A DNA stretch of 64,000 nucleotides from Ficedula albicollis (Eukaryota > Chordata > Aves > Passeriformes > Muscicapidae). Each line of letters begins with the position of its first letter. Positions within the stretch are counted from its first letter, which is position 1. The position numbers were made by a program, and so were the translations under genes. Location of the stretch: contig NC_021693.1 in assembly GCF_000247815.1 (NCBI RefSeq), positions 1,303,463 through 1,367,462 on the forward strand, given 5' to 3'. Below, piece after piece: positions 1 to 11,420 of this stretch. The notes under the pieces were generated by a model. It was not told where the DNA came from and searched no databases. It saw only the letters and a list, made by a program, of their open reading frames with translations.

Positions 1-640
1 GTTTTTTGGGATGGGTTTTTTTGAGATGGGTGGGGTTTCTCAAGATGAATGAGGTTTCTCAGGGTGGATGGGGTTTTGTGGGATGGGTGGGTTTTCTCAG
101 CATGGATAGGGATTTTCAGGATGGATGGGGTTTTTTGGGATGAGTGGGGGTTCTCAGGATGGGTGGGGTTTTTTGGGATGGGTGGGGTTTTTTGGGATGA
201 GTGGGGGTTCTCAGGATGGGTGGGGTTTCTCAGCATGGATGGAATTTTTTGGGATGGGTGGAGCTTATCAGGAGGGATGAGGTTTCTTGGGATGGGTGGA
301 GGTTCTCAGCATGGATGGGGTTTTTTGGGATGGGTGGGGTTTTCTTGGATAGGTGAGGTTTCTCAGCGTGGATAGGGTTTTTTGGGATGGATGAGGTTTC
401 TCAGGATAGATGGTGTTTTCTGGGATGGATGGGGGTTTTTGGGATGGGTGGGGTTTCTCAGGATGGATGGGAGTTCTCAGGAGGGATGAGGTTTTTTAGG
501 ATGGGTGGATTTTTTTGGGATGGGTGGGGGTTCTCGGCATGAATAGGGTTTTTTGGGCTGGGTGGGGTTTCTCAGGGTGGATGGGGTTCCTCAGCATGGA
601 TGGGGTTTTCTGAGATGGTTCTCTCCCGCCCCTCTGCCAC
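1..640. repeat. Degenerate G/T-rich minisatellite in TACR1 intron
   Basis: Tandem degenerate units built from GGATGGGTGGGGTT and TTTTGGGATG with TTCTCAG linkers. It lies upstream of the last TACR1 exon, so by inference in its last intron. No coding signal is visible; short open frames arise from the repeat. Confidence 0.85.
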
Positions 641-744
641 TTCCACCTGAGGTGGGGGTGGCACAATTCTCACCTGGAGTCTTTCCTAATCCTGTGGATT
701 TTGAGGGCAAACAGCAACTGAAACCATCCCAACTCCTAATTGGG

Positions 745-1020
745 GTCTGCAGGGGTTTTTCTGTTTCTCCATGGGTTTTCTGTTTCTCAGTCGGTTTTTG
801 ATTTCTCGGTGGGTTTTCCATTTTTCAGCAGGTTTTCTATTTCCCAGTGGGTTTTTTGTTTCTCAGCAGGTTTTTCATTCCTCAGCAGGTTTTCCATTTC
901 TCAGTGGGTTTTTTTGTTTCTCAGAGGGTTTTTAATTTCTCAGCAGGTTTTCCATTTCTCAGCGGGTTTTTTGTTTCTCATTGGGTTTTCCATTTCTCCA
1001 TGGGTTTTTCCTCCCCTCAG
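745..1020. repeat. T-rich minisatellite, TTTCTCAGCAGG type
   Basis: Repeats of roughly 19-30 bases containing TTTCTCAG(C/T)(A/G)GG and GGTTTT. Each unit resembles a 3' splice site (pyrimidine tract plus CAG). The positions lie inside the presumed last TACR1 intron, about 0.8-1.1 kb before the real acceptor at 1853. Confidence 0.75.
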
Positions 1021-1069
1021 TGAAAGATCGCAATTTTGTCACATTTAGAAAAGCTCAGCTTTATCTCCC

Positions 1070-1840
1070 TCTCCCTTTGGCCATGTCCATCCCATTCCTT
1101 TGGCCATGTCCATGTCTTTCCCAACTCCTGTGGCCATCTCTGTCTTCCCTCACTCATATCCACCTCCATCCCATTCCTTTGTTCATCTCCATCTCAATCC
1201 GTTCTTGTGGCCATCTCCATCCCATTCCTGTGGCCATCTCCATCTCCATCCCGTTCCTTTGCTCATCTCCATCTCCTTTGTTCATCTCCATCTCCATCCC
1301 ATTCCTGTGGCCGTCTCCATCCCATTCCTTTGTTCCTCTGCATCCCATTCCTTTGTTCCTCTCCATCCCATTCCTTTGTTCATCTCCATCTCCATCCATT
1401 CTTGTGGCCATCTCCATCCTGTCCCTGTGGCCATCTCCATCCCGTTCCTTTGTTCATCTCCATCTCCTTTGTTCATCTCCGTCTCCATCCCATTCCTTTG
1501 TTTCTCTCCATCCCATTCCTTTGTTCATCTGCATCTCCATCCCGTCCCTTTGGCCATCTCCATCCTGTTCCTTTGGCCATCTTCGTCCCACTCCCCTGGC
1601 TTTCTCCATCCCGTTCCCGTGGCCATTTCCATCCCGTTCCCATGGCCATTTCCATCCCGTTCCCATGGCCATTTCCATCCCGCTCCCGTGGCCATTTCCA
1701 TCCCGTTCCCGTGGCCATTTCCATCCCGCTCCCGTGGCCATGTCCGTCTCCATCCCATTCCTGTGGCCATCTCCCTGTCTTTCCCCACCCATGTCCACGT
1801 CCATCGATCCCTTTGGCCCATCCCATCCCTTTGGTCCGGT
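1070..1840. repeat. CCATCTCCATCCCATTCC minisatellite
   Basis: Tandem variants of CCATCTCCATCCCATTCC with TTTGTTCAT or TGTGGCCAT spacers. From about 1610 they turn into a more uniform CCATTTCCATCCCG(T/C)TCCC(A/G)TGG unit. The array runs up to the TACR1 acceptor. Open frames on both strands here are repeat translations. Confidence 0.85.
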
Positions 1841-1853
1841 CCGTGTGGCGCAG

Positions 1854-2148
1854 GTTCCGGGTGGGATTCAAGCACGCGTTCCGCTGGTGCCCGTGGGTCA
1901 GCGCCGGCGAGTACGAGGGGCTGGAGCTGCGCTCGGCGCGCTTCCTGCACACGCACAGCTCCGTGTCCAAGCTCAGCCGCATGGACACCACCACCGTGGC
2001 CTCGGCGCTCGGCGCGGCCGACGAGGAGCTGGACGAGCCCAGCCGGGCCGAGCGGCTCTCCCTGGACATGACCTCCAACGGCTCCTCCCGCAGCGACTCC
2101 AAGACAGTGTCCGAGAGCTTCAGCTTCTACTCCAACACCCCCACCTAG
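1854..2148 (+). CDS. TACR1: TACR1 last coding exon, neurokinin-1 (substance P) receptor C-terminal tail
   Basis: This is the 3' terminal coding exon of a class A G-protein-coupled receptor for substance P, a plasma-membrane protein that couples mainly to Gq. The exon opens after GGCGCAG at 1853 with one base completing a split Arg codon, then FRVGFKHAFRWCPW, and ends at TAG 2146-2148 (98 complete codons). It encodes only the cytoplasmic tail: helix 8 (FRVGFKHAFR), a membrane-proximal Cys at the usual palmitoylation position, the SAGEYEGLELRSARF block, and a Ser/Thr-rich end (TSNGSSRSDSKTVSESFSF) that in the family is phosphorylated by GRKs and binds arrestin. By eye the tail matches TACR1 clearly better than TACR2 or TACR3. 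The seven-helix part lies to the left, outside the window. The frame is intact. Confidence 0.93.
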
Positions 2149-4225
2149 GGGTGTCCCCTCAGTGCCGCCCCGGTGTCACCGCCCTGCTTGTGCCGTGCCG
2201 GCGTTTCCTCTGCTGTTTTCCCGTCTCTTTTCCTTGGGATGAGTTCTGCGTGTTCCATTGTGGGGCTGGACACCAGGAATGTTTCTCCAACTGCCCACTT
2301 GGAGATGGAGGGGATGCAGGAACGGGACAGAGCGGGGTTTTTCTCTGGAATTCCAACACTGGCCAGCGCTTCCGTGCTCTCTGCGAAGCAGGAGGGATCT
2401 CTTGGTGCATCCCACCCCGTGGAAAACAACCCCACCCTGCACTTCCCTCTTCCCACCCTTCATTTCAATCTCCCCATTGGATCCCAAAAAAGGCTTTTTC
2501 CAGCTCCACAGGGAATCATTGGCCGCAGCGCAGATCCAGGACTTCCCACAGGGCCTTGGATTGTCTCCAGCATCCACATCCCGCTGCTCCGTGGTCTCCT
2601 GCTGCTGCTCCAAACCCGCTTATCAGAGCAGGGATTCCCAAAGGATCATCTGAAGAATCTCCCAAAGGAACTCCCGAAGGATCTCCTGAAGGTTCTCTGA
2701 AGAATCCCACAAAGGAACTCCCGAAGGATCTCCTGAAGAATCTCCCAAACGAACTCCTGAAGGATGTCCCAAAGGATCTCCTCAAGTATCTCCAACCTGA
2801 GCTGGGCTTTAGCTGCTCTTCCTCAACCACCACAAGGAATTCTGTGATTCCCTAGAAATCCTCTTGGATGGACTCTGGAATGCCATGGAGCTCTGGAAAA
2901 GGAGAGACCACCCTGAAGTGATCCCCACGCCCTGGAAATGGATTCCGTCCCAAAAACAAAGTTGGAAGGAGATTAGGAATTCTTCAGAGCTGCTTTCACC
3001 CCCAGGGTTTGGAGGATTCCCTCCCACGTCCTGGATTTTGTTTTAATCAGGGATTTTTTTTTTTTTCCTTTGCAAAAACCGTTAGGTTTGTGATGTGTGT
3101 ATGGATTTATGGGATATTTCTGTTTGGATGGACAATTTTCCCTGGACTCCTCCAGGTGGATCAACTCTGCTTGTTGGGAACAAAGCCACAAATCTGGGGA
3201 CAATCTGGGGGAAATTCACTCCCGGCTGCTGCTGCTCCAAGTTCTCGTTTGGGGTGAGGAAATCGGGCTCCAAAATGGATTTACTGGAATGCTGGAGAAA
3301 TGAGGGATGAACTCCAGAGAAATGTCCCAGTCACTGCTCTGTTCCCATCTCCTGGACACTGAATCCAGACGCTTTTCCAGATTTTTTAGGCAGATCTCAG
3401 ATCAGACATTCAGTTCCCAAGCAGGGGAGTTCCTGTAACTCTTCCCTGGCACTTGCATGGAAAATCAACAGAAGGAAAATCAGTGGGTATCCCCCTGAGC
3501 TGTGCTCCCACCCTTTGGAAGCACCTGGAAAACTCCCCCATTCCAAACCCCAAACCCCAACCCTGAAATCTTTGGTTTTAAGCTCAGCTTTGCACCCTGA
3601 AACACAGAAATTCCCGTTCTGACTGAACAGGAGCAGCAAATCCCAAATCCCTCCCCATCCACCTTCGGTATCTGCTCCAAAATCTGCCCCTAAATCCACC
3701 CCTAAATCCACCTTTTACCCCTCATTCCATGTGGGACCATCCCTCCCCCAACACCAATCCCTGGATTTGGGGAATTTTGCTGGATTTTGCTGCCATTCAA
3801 ACAGGCCTGGCCCTGTTTTGGTTCTGTTTGGCACAAAAACCCCGGCACCTTTGGAAGTCGCAGCCAAGGATCCGGCGGCGCCTTTGGAAGCCGCAGCCAA
3901 GGATCCATCCGGGAGCAATTCCCATTGTTCAGAGCGTTTTTCTGGGATTGCCATGGACACAGGACCTGCCCCGCCCATCCTTGTCTTTATTGTTGTTTTT
4001 ATTTTCTGTCCCTCGAGGGCTCCTCACGGCCGAGCATTCCAGGATGGAAGTGCAGGATCCGCTGTTTACGGAGCTTTCCCACAGGGAATGACGGGATTTG
4101 GGTTTTTTGGGATTTCCGTGTCCTTGCCAGAGCCCTGGTGTGAGGTCACAGAACCCAGGCCGGGAGCTCCTGGGGTTTATTTTCCATTAAAGTCACCATA
4201 ATAAAAAAAAATTCCAATTTTCAGC
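2149..4225 (+). other. TACR1: TACR1 3' untranslated region (inferred)
   Basis: About 2 kb of mostly non-repetitive sequence between the TACR1 stop codon and the first AATAAA-type signal. It contains a short array of AAGGATCTCCTGAAGAATC-like units at about 2640-2800. Extent is inferred from the stop and the poly(A) signal; there is no transcript evidence. Confidence 0.6.
4200..4205 (+). terminator. TACR1: TACR1 poly(A) signal AATAAA
   Basis: AATAAA lies in an ATTAAAG...CATAATAAAAAAAA context, with an ATTAAA variant 14 bases upstream. It is the first strong signal after the TACR1 stop (about 2.05 kb). Confidence 0.65.
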
Positions 4226-4377
4226 CTTCACGACCTACCATAGGCCCTTCCAGCCTTCCCATTCCGGGATTTTGGGATTTATTCCTCTCCTAAACCCTGC
4301 CCCAAAATCCCACATCCAGCTGAAGAGTGGACATAATCATTATCATGCAAAGTTTAGCAGGGGAATTCCCCCTTTTC

Positions 4378-4830
4378 CTTGGAATATCCACCCCAAATCC
4401 CATTCCTGCAGAATATCCACCCCAAATCTCATCCTTGTGGAATATCCACCCCAAATCTTGCTCCCACTGTGATATCCACCCCAAATCCCAATCCCTGTGG
4501 AATATCCACCCCAAACTCCATCTCTGTGGAATATCTACCCCAAAATCCCATTCCTGTGGAATATCCACCCCAAATCTTGCTCCCACTGTAATATCCACCC
4601 CAAATCCCAATCCCTGTGGAATATCCACCCCAAACCTCATCCTTGTGGAATATCCACCCCAAATCCCAATCCCTGTGGAATATCCACCCCAAACCTCATC
4701 CTTGTGGAATATCCACCCCAAATCCCAATCCCTGTGGAACATCCACCCCAAATCCCAATCCCTGTGGAATATCCACCCCACACTCCATCTCTGTGGAATA
4801 TCTACCCCAAATCCCATTCCTGTGACTCTG
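4378..4830. repeat. 30-bp minisatellite (about 15 copies)
   Basis: Units of 30 bases of the form AATATCCACCCCAAATCCCA plus ATCCCTGTGG, with several interleaved variants (TTGCTCCCACTGTGAT, ATTCCTG). Because 30 is a multiple of 3, open frames cross the array on both strands. It sits between TACR1 and NCAPH. Confidence 0.9.
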
Positions 4831-5648
4831 ACATCCCTGGGGAATTTGGGATTTGGGGTGGGAGCAGCTGGAAGGAGCTTTCTGGGAAGTTCTTCCCATG
4901 GGAGCATCCCAAGAGAGAGGGAACCCAACCCAAAGCATCTCGGGATTGTCCCAGCTTGGATTTTCATGGATAAATGTTCCTTTGATGTGGAGAATGGTTC
5001 GTTATCCCTTAACGAGGCGAGGAGGGGTGGGAGCCGGAAGAGGTGGAAAAGCTAAAATTCCATTAAAAAGATGGATGATGGGTTTGGAGCACCCTCAGTG
5101 GGAGGGGTTTGCCCTGAAACGTCACCAAAACAAGAAAAGGGACAATTCCCAAAATTCCTCCTCCAATTCAGGGCTGGCAGCGCGGCACTGATTCCCAAAT
5201 CATGGCAAAGGCTCCAATCCCTCCTGGAGCGTGGCAAGGGCCTGGGGCTGCTCTGTTCTCTGGGCAATTCCAGGCATCTCCAGTGTCCCTGATGGATCCT
5301 GGCTCCCCTTCCCAGGCTGGCTTTCCCAAATCCCGCTGCTCCACCGGGAATGTGCAATCCGTGCTTTTCCAAGCCTCAGTGCACTGCTGGCAGAACATTC
5401 CAGGTGGGAATTGCGGGAGGATCCAGCCCCCGCCAGCGGTTCCGGCTGGTTGGAATTCTGGATTTTAATTAAAGTGGAGTTCCCGGGCTCGGCTCCGTCC
5501 CACGGGCGCGGTAAACTCCGGCTGCTGGTTTTCCATCAGTGATGTCATCCTGGAAAAAGGAGGGAAGGGAAAAACATCCTCATGCTCCTGGCTGATCTTC
5601 CCATGAAAGCTGGGCTGGATCCTCCTTCCTGGTGGGATTCAGATCCCA

Positions 5649-6570
5649 ATGGAGCTGTTTCCTTCACTGGGATCATCCCTTCCTGGTGAGATACAGATCC
5701 CCATGGATCCATCAGGATCACCCCTTCCCAGCAGGATTCAGATGCCTATGAATGCATTGGGATCATCCCTTCCTGGTGGGATTCAGATCCCCATGGAGCC
5801 ATTTCCTTCATTGGGATCATCCCTTCCTGGTGACATACAGATCCCCATGGATCCATCAGGATCACCCCTTCCCAGCAGGATTCAGATGCCTATGAATGCA
5901 TTGGGATCATCCCTTCCTGGTGGGATTCAGATCCCCATGGAGCCATTTCCTTCATTGGGATCATCCCTTCCTGGTGACATACAGATCCCCATGGATCCAT
6001 CAGGATCACCCCTTCCCAGCAGGATTCAGATGCCTATGAATGCATTGGGATCATCCCTTCCTGGTGGGATTCAGATCCCCATGGAGCCATTTCCTTCATT
6101 GGGATCATCCCTTCCTGGTGACATACAGATCCCCATGGATCCATCAGGATCACCCCTTCCCAGCAGGATTCAGATGCCTATGAATGCATTGGGATCATCC
6201 CTTCCTGGTGGGATTCAGATCCCCATGGAGCCATTTCCTTCATTGGGATCATCCCTTCCTGGTGACATACAGATCCCCATGGATCCATCAGGATCACCCC
6301 TTCCCAGCAGGATTCAGATGCCTATGAATGCATTGGGATCATCCCTTCCTGGTGGGATTCAGATCCCCATGGAGCCATTTCCTTCATTGGGATCATCCCT
6401 TCCTGGTGACATACAGATCCCCATGGATCCATCAGGATCACCCCTTCCCAGCAGGATTCAGATGCCTATGAATGCATTGGGATCATCCCTTCCTGGTGGG
6501 ATTCAGATCCCCATGGAGCCATTTCCTTCATTGGGATCATCCCTTCCTGGTGAGATACAGATCCCCATGG
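5649..6570. repeat. Higher-order minisatellite, 144-bp unit, about 6 copies
   Basis: Each 144-bp unit consists of three related subunits of about 45-51 bp that all carry CCTTCC(T/C)...AGATCCCCATGGA-like cores. Whole 144-bp units are nearly identical while the three subunits within a unit differ, which defines a higher-order repeat. Both 45 and 144 are multiples of three, which keeps a 466-codon frame open from 5649 to 7049. No splice or promoter context supports it as a gene. Confidence 0.9.
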
Positions 6571-6950
6571 ATCCATCAGGATCATTCCCTCCCAGACAGA
6601 TTCAAATCCCCACAGATCCATCAGGATCATTCCCTCCCAGACAGATTCAAATCCCCACAGATCCATCAGGATCATTCCCTCCCAGACAGATTCAAATCCC
6701 CACAGATCCATCAGGATCATTCCCTCCCAGACAGATTCAAATCCCCACAGATCCATCAGGATCATTCCCTCCCAGACAGATTCAAATCCCCACAGATCCA
6801 TCAGGATCATTCCCTCCCAGACAGATTCAAATCCCCACAGATCCATCAGGATCATTCCCTCCCAGACAGATTCAAATCCCCACAGATCCATCAGGATCAT
6901 TCCCTCCCAGACAGATTCAAATCCCCACAGATCCATTGGGATCATCCCAT
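6566..6950. repeat. 45-bp monomer minisatellite, about 8 copies
   Basis: Near-perfect 45-bp units (TCAGGATCATTCCCTCCCAG plus ACAGATTCAAATCCCCACAGATCCA) directly continue the 144-bp array and are related to its subunits. Confidence 0.9.
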
Positions 6951-7960
6951 CCCAGCAGGATTCAGGTCCCCATGGATCCATCAGGATCATCCCATCCCCT
7001 TTCCAGGGCTGTCCCTAATGGGAAATTTCATCCCTCCTCCATAAAATGAGGCCAAGCCTTTACTGGGGACAAAAATCCCTGTCAGCCACACAAGGAAAAG
7101 GAATTCCACCTTCCCGGGGCTTTGGGTTATCCCTCCATCTCCAATTCCTTGGGGAAACCCCCCAAAGTCAGGAGGTGACCCCAAAAAGCCCCAAGTTTTG
7201 TTGGTTTTGGTGCTTTCCAAGCGGGATCTGCAGCTTGGATCGAGCCCATCCCGCTGAATTCCCACTCTGGATCAGCCTCATTACCATGGATGCGTTTTGC
7301 ATAAATGTTTGCTTAATGCCGAGTCCGAAATATCCCAGAAAATTAAAAATAAAAAAATTGGAATTGAAGGCAGCTCATGGCTCCCGGGGTGCATCCTGCT
7401 GTTGCCATGGCAGCCAGGGGGCTCGGGGATGCTTCCCAAAAAAATCAGAGCTCAGGGAGGAACCATTTGGGTTCAAAACATCCGGATGGAAGTGAATTCA
7501 CATTTTTCAGGAATCCCCAGTTTAATTTCGGGGCAGATTCCGGCAGATTTGGGGTTCCTGGAGGGTGGAGAATTCCAGCTTGTTCCCAACAGTAATTAGT
7601 GTTAATTACTTCAGTAATTACTGAGCTCCAAGCAGCAATTGAAAACCAACCCAGGCAGGGCGGGAATTTTGGGGTGGGAAATGAGGAATTCAATTGGATT
7701 TGGTGTTTCCAGGGCTGAGAAACCTCCTGGGCATCGGGAATTCCAGAGGGAAGGAAGGGAAAAGGGGAGAGAGGGAATTGCTTCCACAGGATGCTCCGAT
7801 GGGCTTAATTAGAAATTAATTATTCATTGGAGCCACTGGATGGGAAAGGAGGGGTTGGAGGAGGATTTATGGAATCCTGGGGGGGATCCACACTCTAGCC
7901 AGGATTTGTTTGGGAGGAAATCCCTCCCTGAGGGGCTGGGATGGAATTCCCAGAGGAGCT
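6951..7960. other. Intergenic, no feature recognised
   Basis: Single-copy-looking sequence between TACR1 and NCAPH. It has a decayed end of the previous array (to about 7010), scattered short A/T-rich stretches (7320-7370, 7590-7640, 7800-7830) and no reading frame with coding character. Confidence 0.5.
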
Positions 7961-8080
7961 CTGGCTGCCCCTGGATCCCTGGGAGTGCTCAAGGCCAAGC
8001 GGGATGGGGTTAGATCGGAAGAGCGTCGCTGGATCCCTGGAAGTGTCCAAGGCCAGGTTGGACATGACACCAAAAATCTG
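7960..8080 (+). mobile_element. Two abutting CR1-like 3'UTR fragments separated by adapter sequence
   Basis: CTGGATCCCTGGGAGTGCTC and CTGGATCCCTGGAAGTGTCC are two versions of the same stretch of bird CR1 3' region (followed by AAGGCCA(A/G)G). They are joined by the 17 bases at 8012-8028. Assignment to CR1 is from memory of the consensus. Confidence 0.55.
8012..8028 (+). other. Illumina TruSeq adapter remnant (contaminant)
   Basis: AGATCGGAAGAGCGTCG is an exact 17-base match to the start of the TruSeq adapter seen on one read end. The next base (C) departs from the adapter. The sequences on its two sides are two diverged copies of one CR1 segment, so the join may be chimeric. Confidence 0.9.
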
Positions 8081-8239
8081 GGAAATCCTGGGATTTGTGG
8101 CACAAGAATTGGGGATAAAACACACGGAATGGGAGCACAAAAAAATCTGGGAAATCCTGGGATTTGTGGAAAAAAATTGGGATAAAACACAGGGATTGGG
8201 AGCACCAAAGGTCAGATTATCACTGTTCATTTGGGAATG

Positions 8240-8410
8240 AGGGGCAGGAGAAGGGATTGGGGCCATTCCCAGGGGCAGGAGAAGGGATTGGGGCCATTCC
8301 CAGAGGCAGGAGAAGGGAATGGGGCCATTCCCAGGGGCAGGAGAAGGGATTGGGGCCATTCCCTGGAGCAGGAAAAGCAACTGGGGCTGTTCCCAGAGGC
8401 AGGAGAAGAT
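8240..8410. repeat. 31-bp minisatellite (about 5 copies)
   Basis: Units of 31 bases, AGGGGCAGGAGAAGGGATTG plus GGGCCATTCCC, with minor variation. Confidence 0.85.
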
Positions 8411-10470
8411 TGGGACCATCTCAAGCTCTGTCATGCTCCAGCCTCTTCCAGAACATTCCCACTAAAGGGAAAAGAATCCATCCCAGCTGGATGTGAGCTG
8501 TGCTCAGCAGCCAGGCAGAGCAGAGCTTCCCAATAAAATCTTGGAGAGATCCAACCCATTTCCCTCTCCCGAGCGTTCCCTGTGCTTCCAGCTCTGAACA
8601 CGGCACTGGAGCCACGGCCAGAGGGGATGGACACGGCCCTGGAAGGGGAAAGCAGGGGGGGAATGTCCTGAAATCCAAATCCAAGGCCTTTGCCAGGCTT
8701 CCTTCAGGGAATGGGGCAGGGAATGATCACAGAATGGACAGGGAATGGACTGGGAGTGGGGCAGGGAATGGACGGGGAATGGACTTGGAATGGACAGAGA
8801 ACGGGGCGGGGAATGGTCAGCTGGTCCCAAGGCTGGGATTCCCTGCCCATTCCCAGCAAGGTTTCCAATCCCCATTTCCTCCCCTTTTCCCAAGTTCCCC
8901 ACATCCCGCTGTCCCAAACCCTCCCAAGCCCTTCCCGAGCCCTGCTGGAAAAGCCCCGGCAGCTCCTGCTCCCAACTCCTCCTCCCCAGCCCCCGAAGAA
9001 AACCTCTCCCTGCATCCAGGAGCATCCCCGCACCCCAATCCCAGCGATTTCAGGAATGCAAACCCCTCTGGAATGTGGGGAGCTGGAAACCAAAGCTTTC
9101 CCGAGTCCTGGCAGGGATTTATGGAGCCGGGAAGGGATCAAAGCCATTTGCACCGCTGCTGTCATAGTGATCCATTCCCTCAATTCCCACTTCCATCCGG
9201 GAACGTTCCTGCCCTCGCCGGCACTGCTGATGCCGGGGAAAAATCCGGCGCGGTTGCCAGGGCAGGGATGATTTATTTGGGCATAAAATCCATCCGAGTT
9301 CCTGGGAGTCTCCTCCGGGATGCAGAGATTGATTTGTTTACACAGCCACGGAAAGCGGGGGCTGCTCCCGGGAAAACACATCCCAAACTCAGCCTGGGAT
9401 TTTCCAGCCTCTCCCGGTTCTCCTGCAGCAGCCGAGGGAAGGGACTGACCCCACTGCTCAGCCCCCAAATTATCAGGGGGACAAAAAAAAAAAAAAAACA
9501 AACCCAAAGTGTTTCACATCCTCGAGGTTTGGAAATTGTCCGGGCACTCCCGGGTGCTTGGAATCTCCCAAGGAGATTCCAGGCTGCTCTTCCAAGGAGA
9601 TTCAGGGCCTTGATTCCTTTGCCATTTTTGGGGTTGGATGGAGGCAGAGCTGAGATCCCTCCGGCTCCTTCCTGGCGCGGGAATCGAGCCCGGAGGGATG
9701 GATGGAGCCAAAATAAAACTGGGATTCGGGGGTTAAGGACCGCCTCTAAATCCATGCATTCCTCAGGAAAAATGGGATTTTCCTCTTTTGGAAAAGATGG
9801 TTGTGTTTGGAAGGGGTTCTATGAAAACCCGACTGTCACTCCCGTGCCCAGGACAGGGCTGGGCACTCCCAGGGAGCAGCGTTTCCTTGGATCGGCCCTT
9901 CCCAGGAGCCTGGAATATCCTGGATGGGAAAACCCCCATTCCCTAAATCCGGATTATCCCCCCTGGGTGATCCCGCGGCTCCATCCTGCGCTGGAGCTCG
10001 GGTTGGATGATCCTAAAGGTGTTTTCCAAGCTCAACAATTCCATAATTCTGTGATCCCTCGGCTGCTCCATGCAGGGAGGGGAAATCCTGGGAATCATTC
10101 CCGAGCTCCCGCGGAGATCAGTCCATGGCTTTTCCTCCTGCTCCATCCAGCGGCTCAGCCGGGAAAAGCCGCCGGGAAAAACGGCGGCATCGAGCGGCAG
10201 CACCCCTAAATCCAAGAATTCAGCCGGGAATGCCAGCCTGGGAATGCTGGAAAAGCTCCTGCTCCAGGTGGGTTCGAGAGTCCCTCTTCCCAAACTTCAG
10301 AATGCAATGGAATTCCCAAGCTTTGGGGACATCCAGGCCATCCTAAATTTTCCCTAAAACTCCCAGAGCATAAGGGATGCTCCACAAGGAAAAGCCAGGG
10401 ATTTATTTCCCTCTTGGTAGAGCTCTGCCTCAGGCACAGGGCTCGGGGCTCCCCCAGGAGTGTCCCCTCT
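8411..10470. other. Intergenic, no gene recognised
   Basis: About 2 kb with no recognisable gene. A 569-codon frame crosses it (8500-10209), but its composition is that of G/C-rich non-coding DNA and no domain is visible. Short direct repeats of GGGAATGGAC(A/T)G occur at 8720-8815 and a 16-base A tract at about 9484-9499. Confidence 0.5.
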
Positions 10471-10489
10471 GCCTGGAATAGAGCACCTG

Positions 10490-10965
10490 CAGCCAGGTGA
10501 GGGTCACTGGGGATGTGGGAATTACACCTGGAGAGGCACGGGGAATGTCAGAATTACACCTGGAGAGGAACGGGGAATGCGGGAATTACACCTGGAGAGG
10601 CACGGGGAATGTCAGAATATACCTGGAGATGCACGGGGAATGTCAGAATATACCCGGAGAGGCACGGGTAATGTGGGAATATACCCGGAGGGGCACGGGG
10701 AATGCGGGAATTACAGTTGGAGAGTCACGGGGAATGTCAGAATTACACCCGGAGAGGCACTGGGAATGTGGGAATTACACCCGGAGAGGCACGGGGAATG
10801 TGGGAATTACACCCGGAGAGGCACGGGGAATGTCAGAATATACCCGGAGATGCACGGGTAATGCGGGAATATACCCGGAGGGGCACGGGGAATGTGGGAA
10901 TATACCCGGAGAGGTACGGGGAATACCAGGAGGGTCCCGGGCAGTATCGGGACACACCTGGAGGG
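10490..10965. repeat. 32-bp minisatellite (about 14 copies)
   Basis: Units of about 32 bases, AATTACACC(T/C)GGAGAGGCAC plus GGGGAATGTCAG, with ATATACC variants. The array ends about 450 bp before the NCAPH start codon. Confidence 0.9.
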
Positions 10966-11159
10966 GCCCGAGTAAGGCCTGCAGGTTGCTCTCCGTGCCA
11001 AACTGGGGATCGGGCCCAGCTCGGACTCGGAGATCCCAAAGATTCCAACCTCACTGATTCCGGGACAAGCGGCGCTGCTCTGGCGGCTCCTGCTCCCGAG
11101 TGTTCCAGGGCAGCACCGGAGGCTGCTGACCCCGCTCCGGTCCTATCCCGGAGCCGGGA

Positions 11160-11420
11160 ATTGCGGGCACAGGGAAATGGCGGGGCCGGCCCTTCCCCTC
11201 CCGGGCTCCCTCACAGCACAGCGCAGCCCCTCCCCCTTGCTCCCCCTCACGGCCGTTACCGAGCGCGCGCCGCCGTTCAAACCCACCTCGGGGGGGCGGG
11301 CGCGCCGCTCGCTGATTGGCTGCCGGCCCGGCACCCCGCGCGCTGATTGGGTGGAAATGGCGGAGGGGGCGTGGCCTCGGAGAGGGCGGGCTTTCCTCAG
11401 CGCTGCACGGAGCCGCAGCC
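11160..11420 (+). promoter_or_regulatory. NCAPH: NCAPH CpG-rich promoter with CCAAT pair, CHR-like and YY1-like sites
   Basis: A GC-rich, TATA-less segment ends at the NCAPH ATG. Two inverted CCAAT boxes (ATTGG) lie at 11315-11319 and 11346-11350, exactly 31 bp apart. TTCAAA at 11276-11281 is the reverse complement of the CHR core TTTGAA. AAATGGCGG, a YY1-like motif, occurs at 11175-11183 and 11355-11363. GGGCGG Sp1-type boxes lie near 11291 and 11385. NF-Y pairs at about 31-33 bp spacing plus a CHR are typical of G2/M genes bound by DREAM and B-MYB-MuvB, which suits a condensin gene. Here the set reads CCAAT-CCAAT-TTTGAA on the minus strand. The transcription start is not visible. Confidence 0.6.

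Noticed and set aside
5649..7049. 466-codon open frame with 15- and 48-residue repeats
   Set aside because: The frame is open only because the 45- and 144-bp units are multiples of three and lack stops. There is no exon structure, promoter or recognisable fold, and the opposite strand is also open in part.
8500..10209. 569-codon frame between TACR1 and NCAPH
   Set aside because: Composition follows the local G/C-rich background, no domain or splice context is visible, and a comparable minus-strand frame overlaps it.
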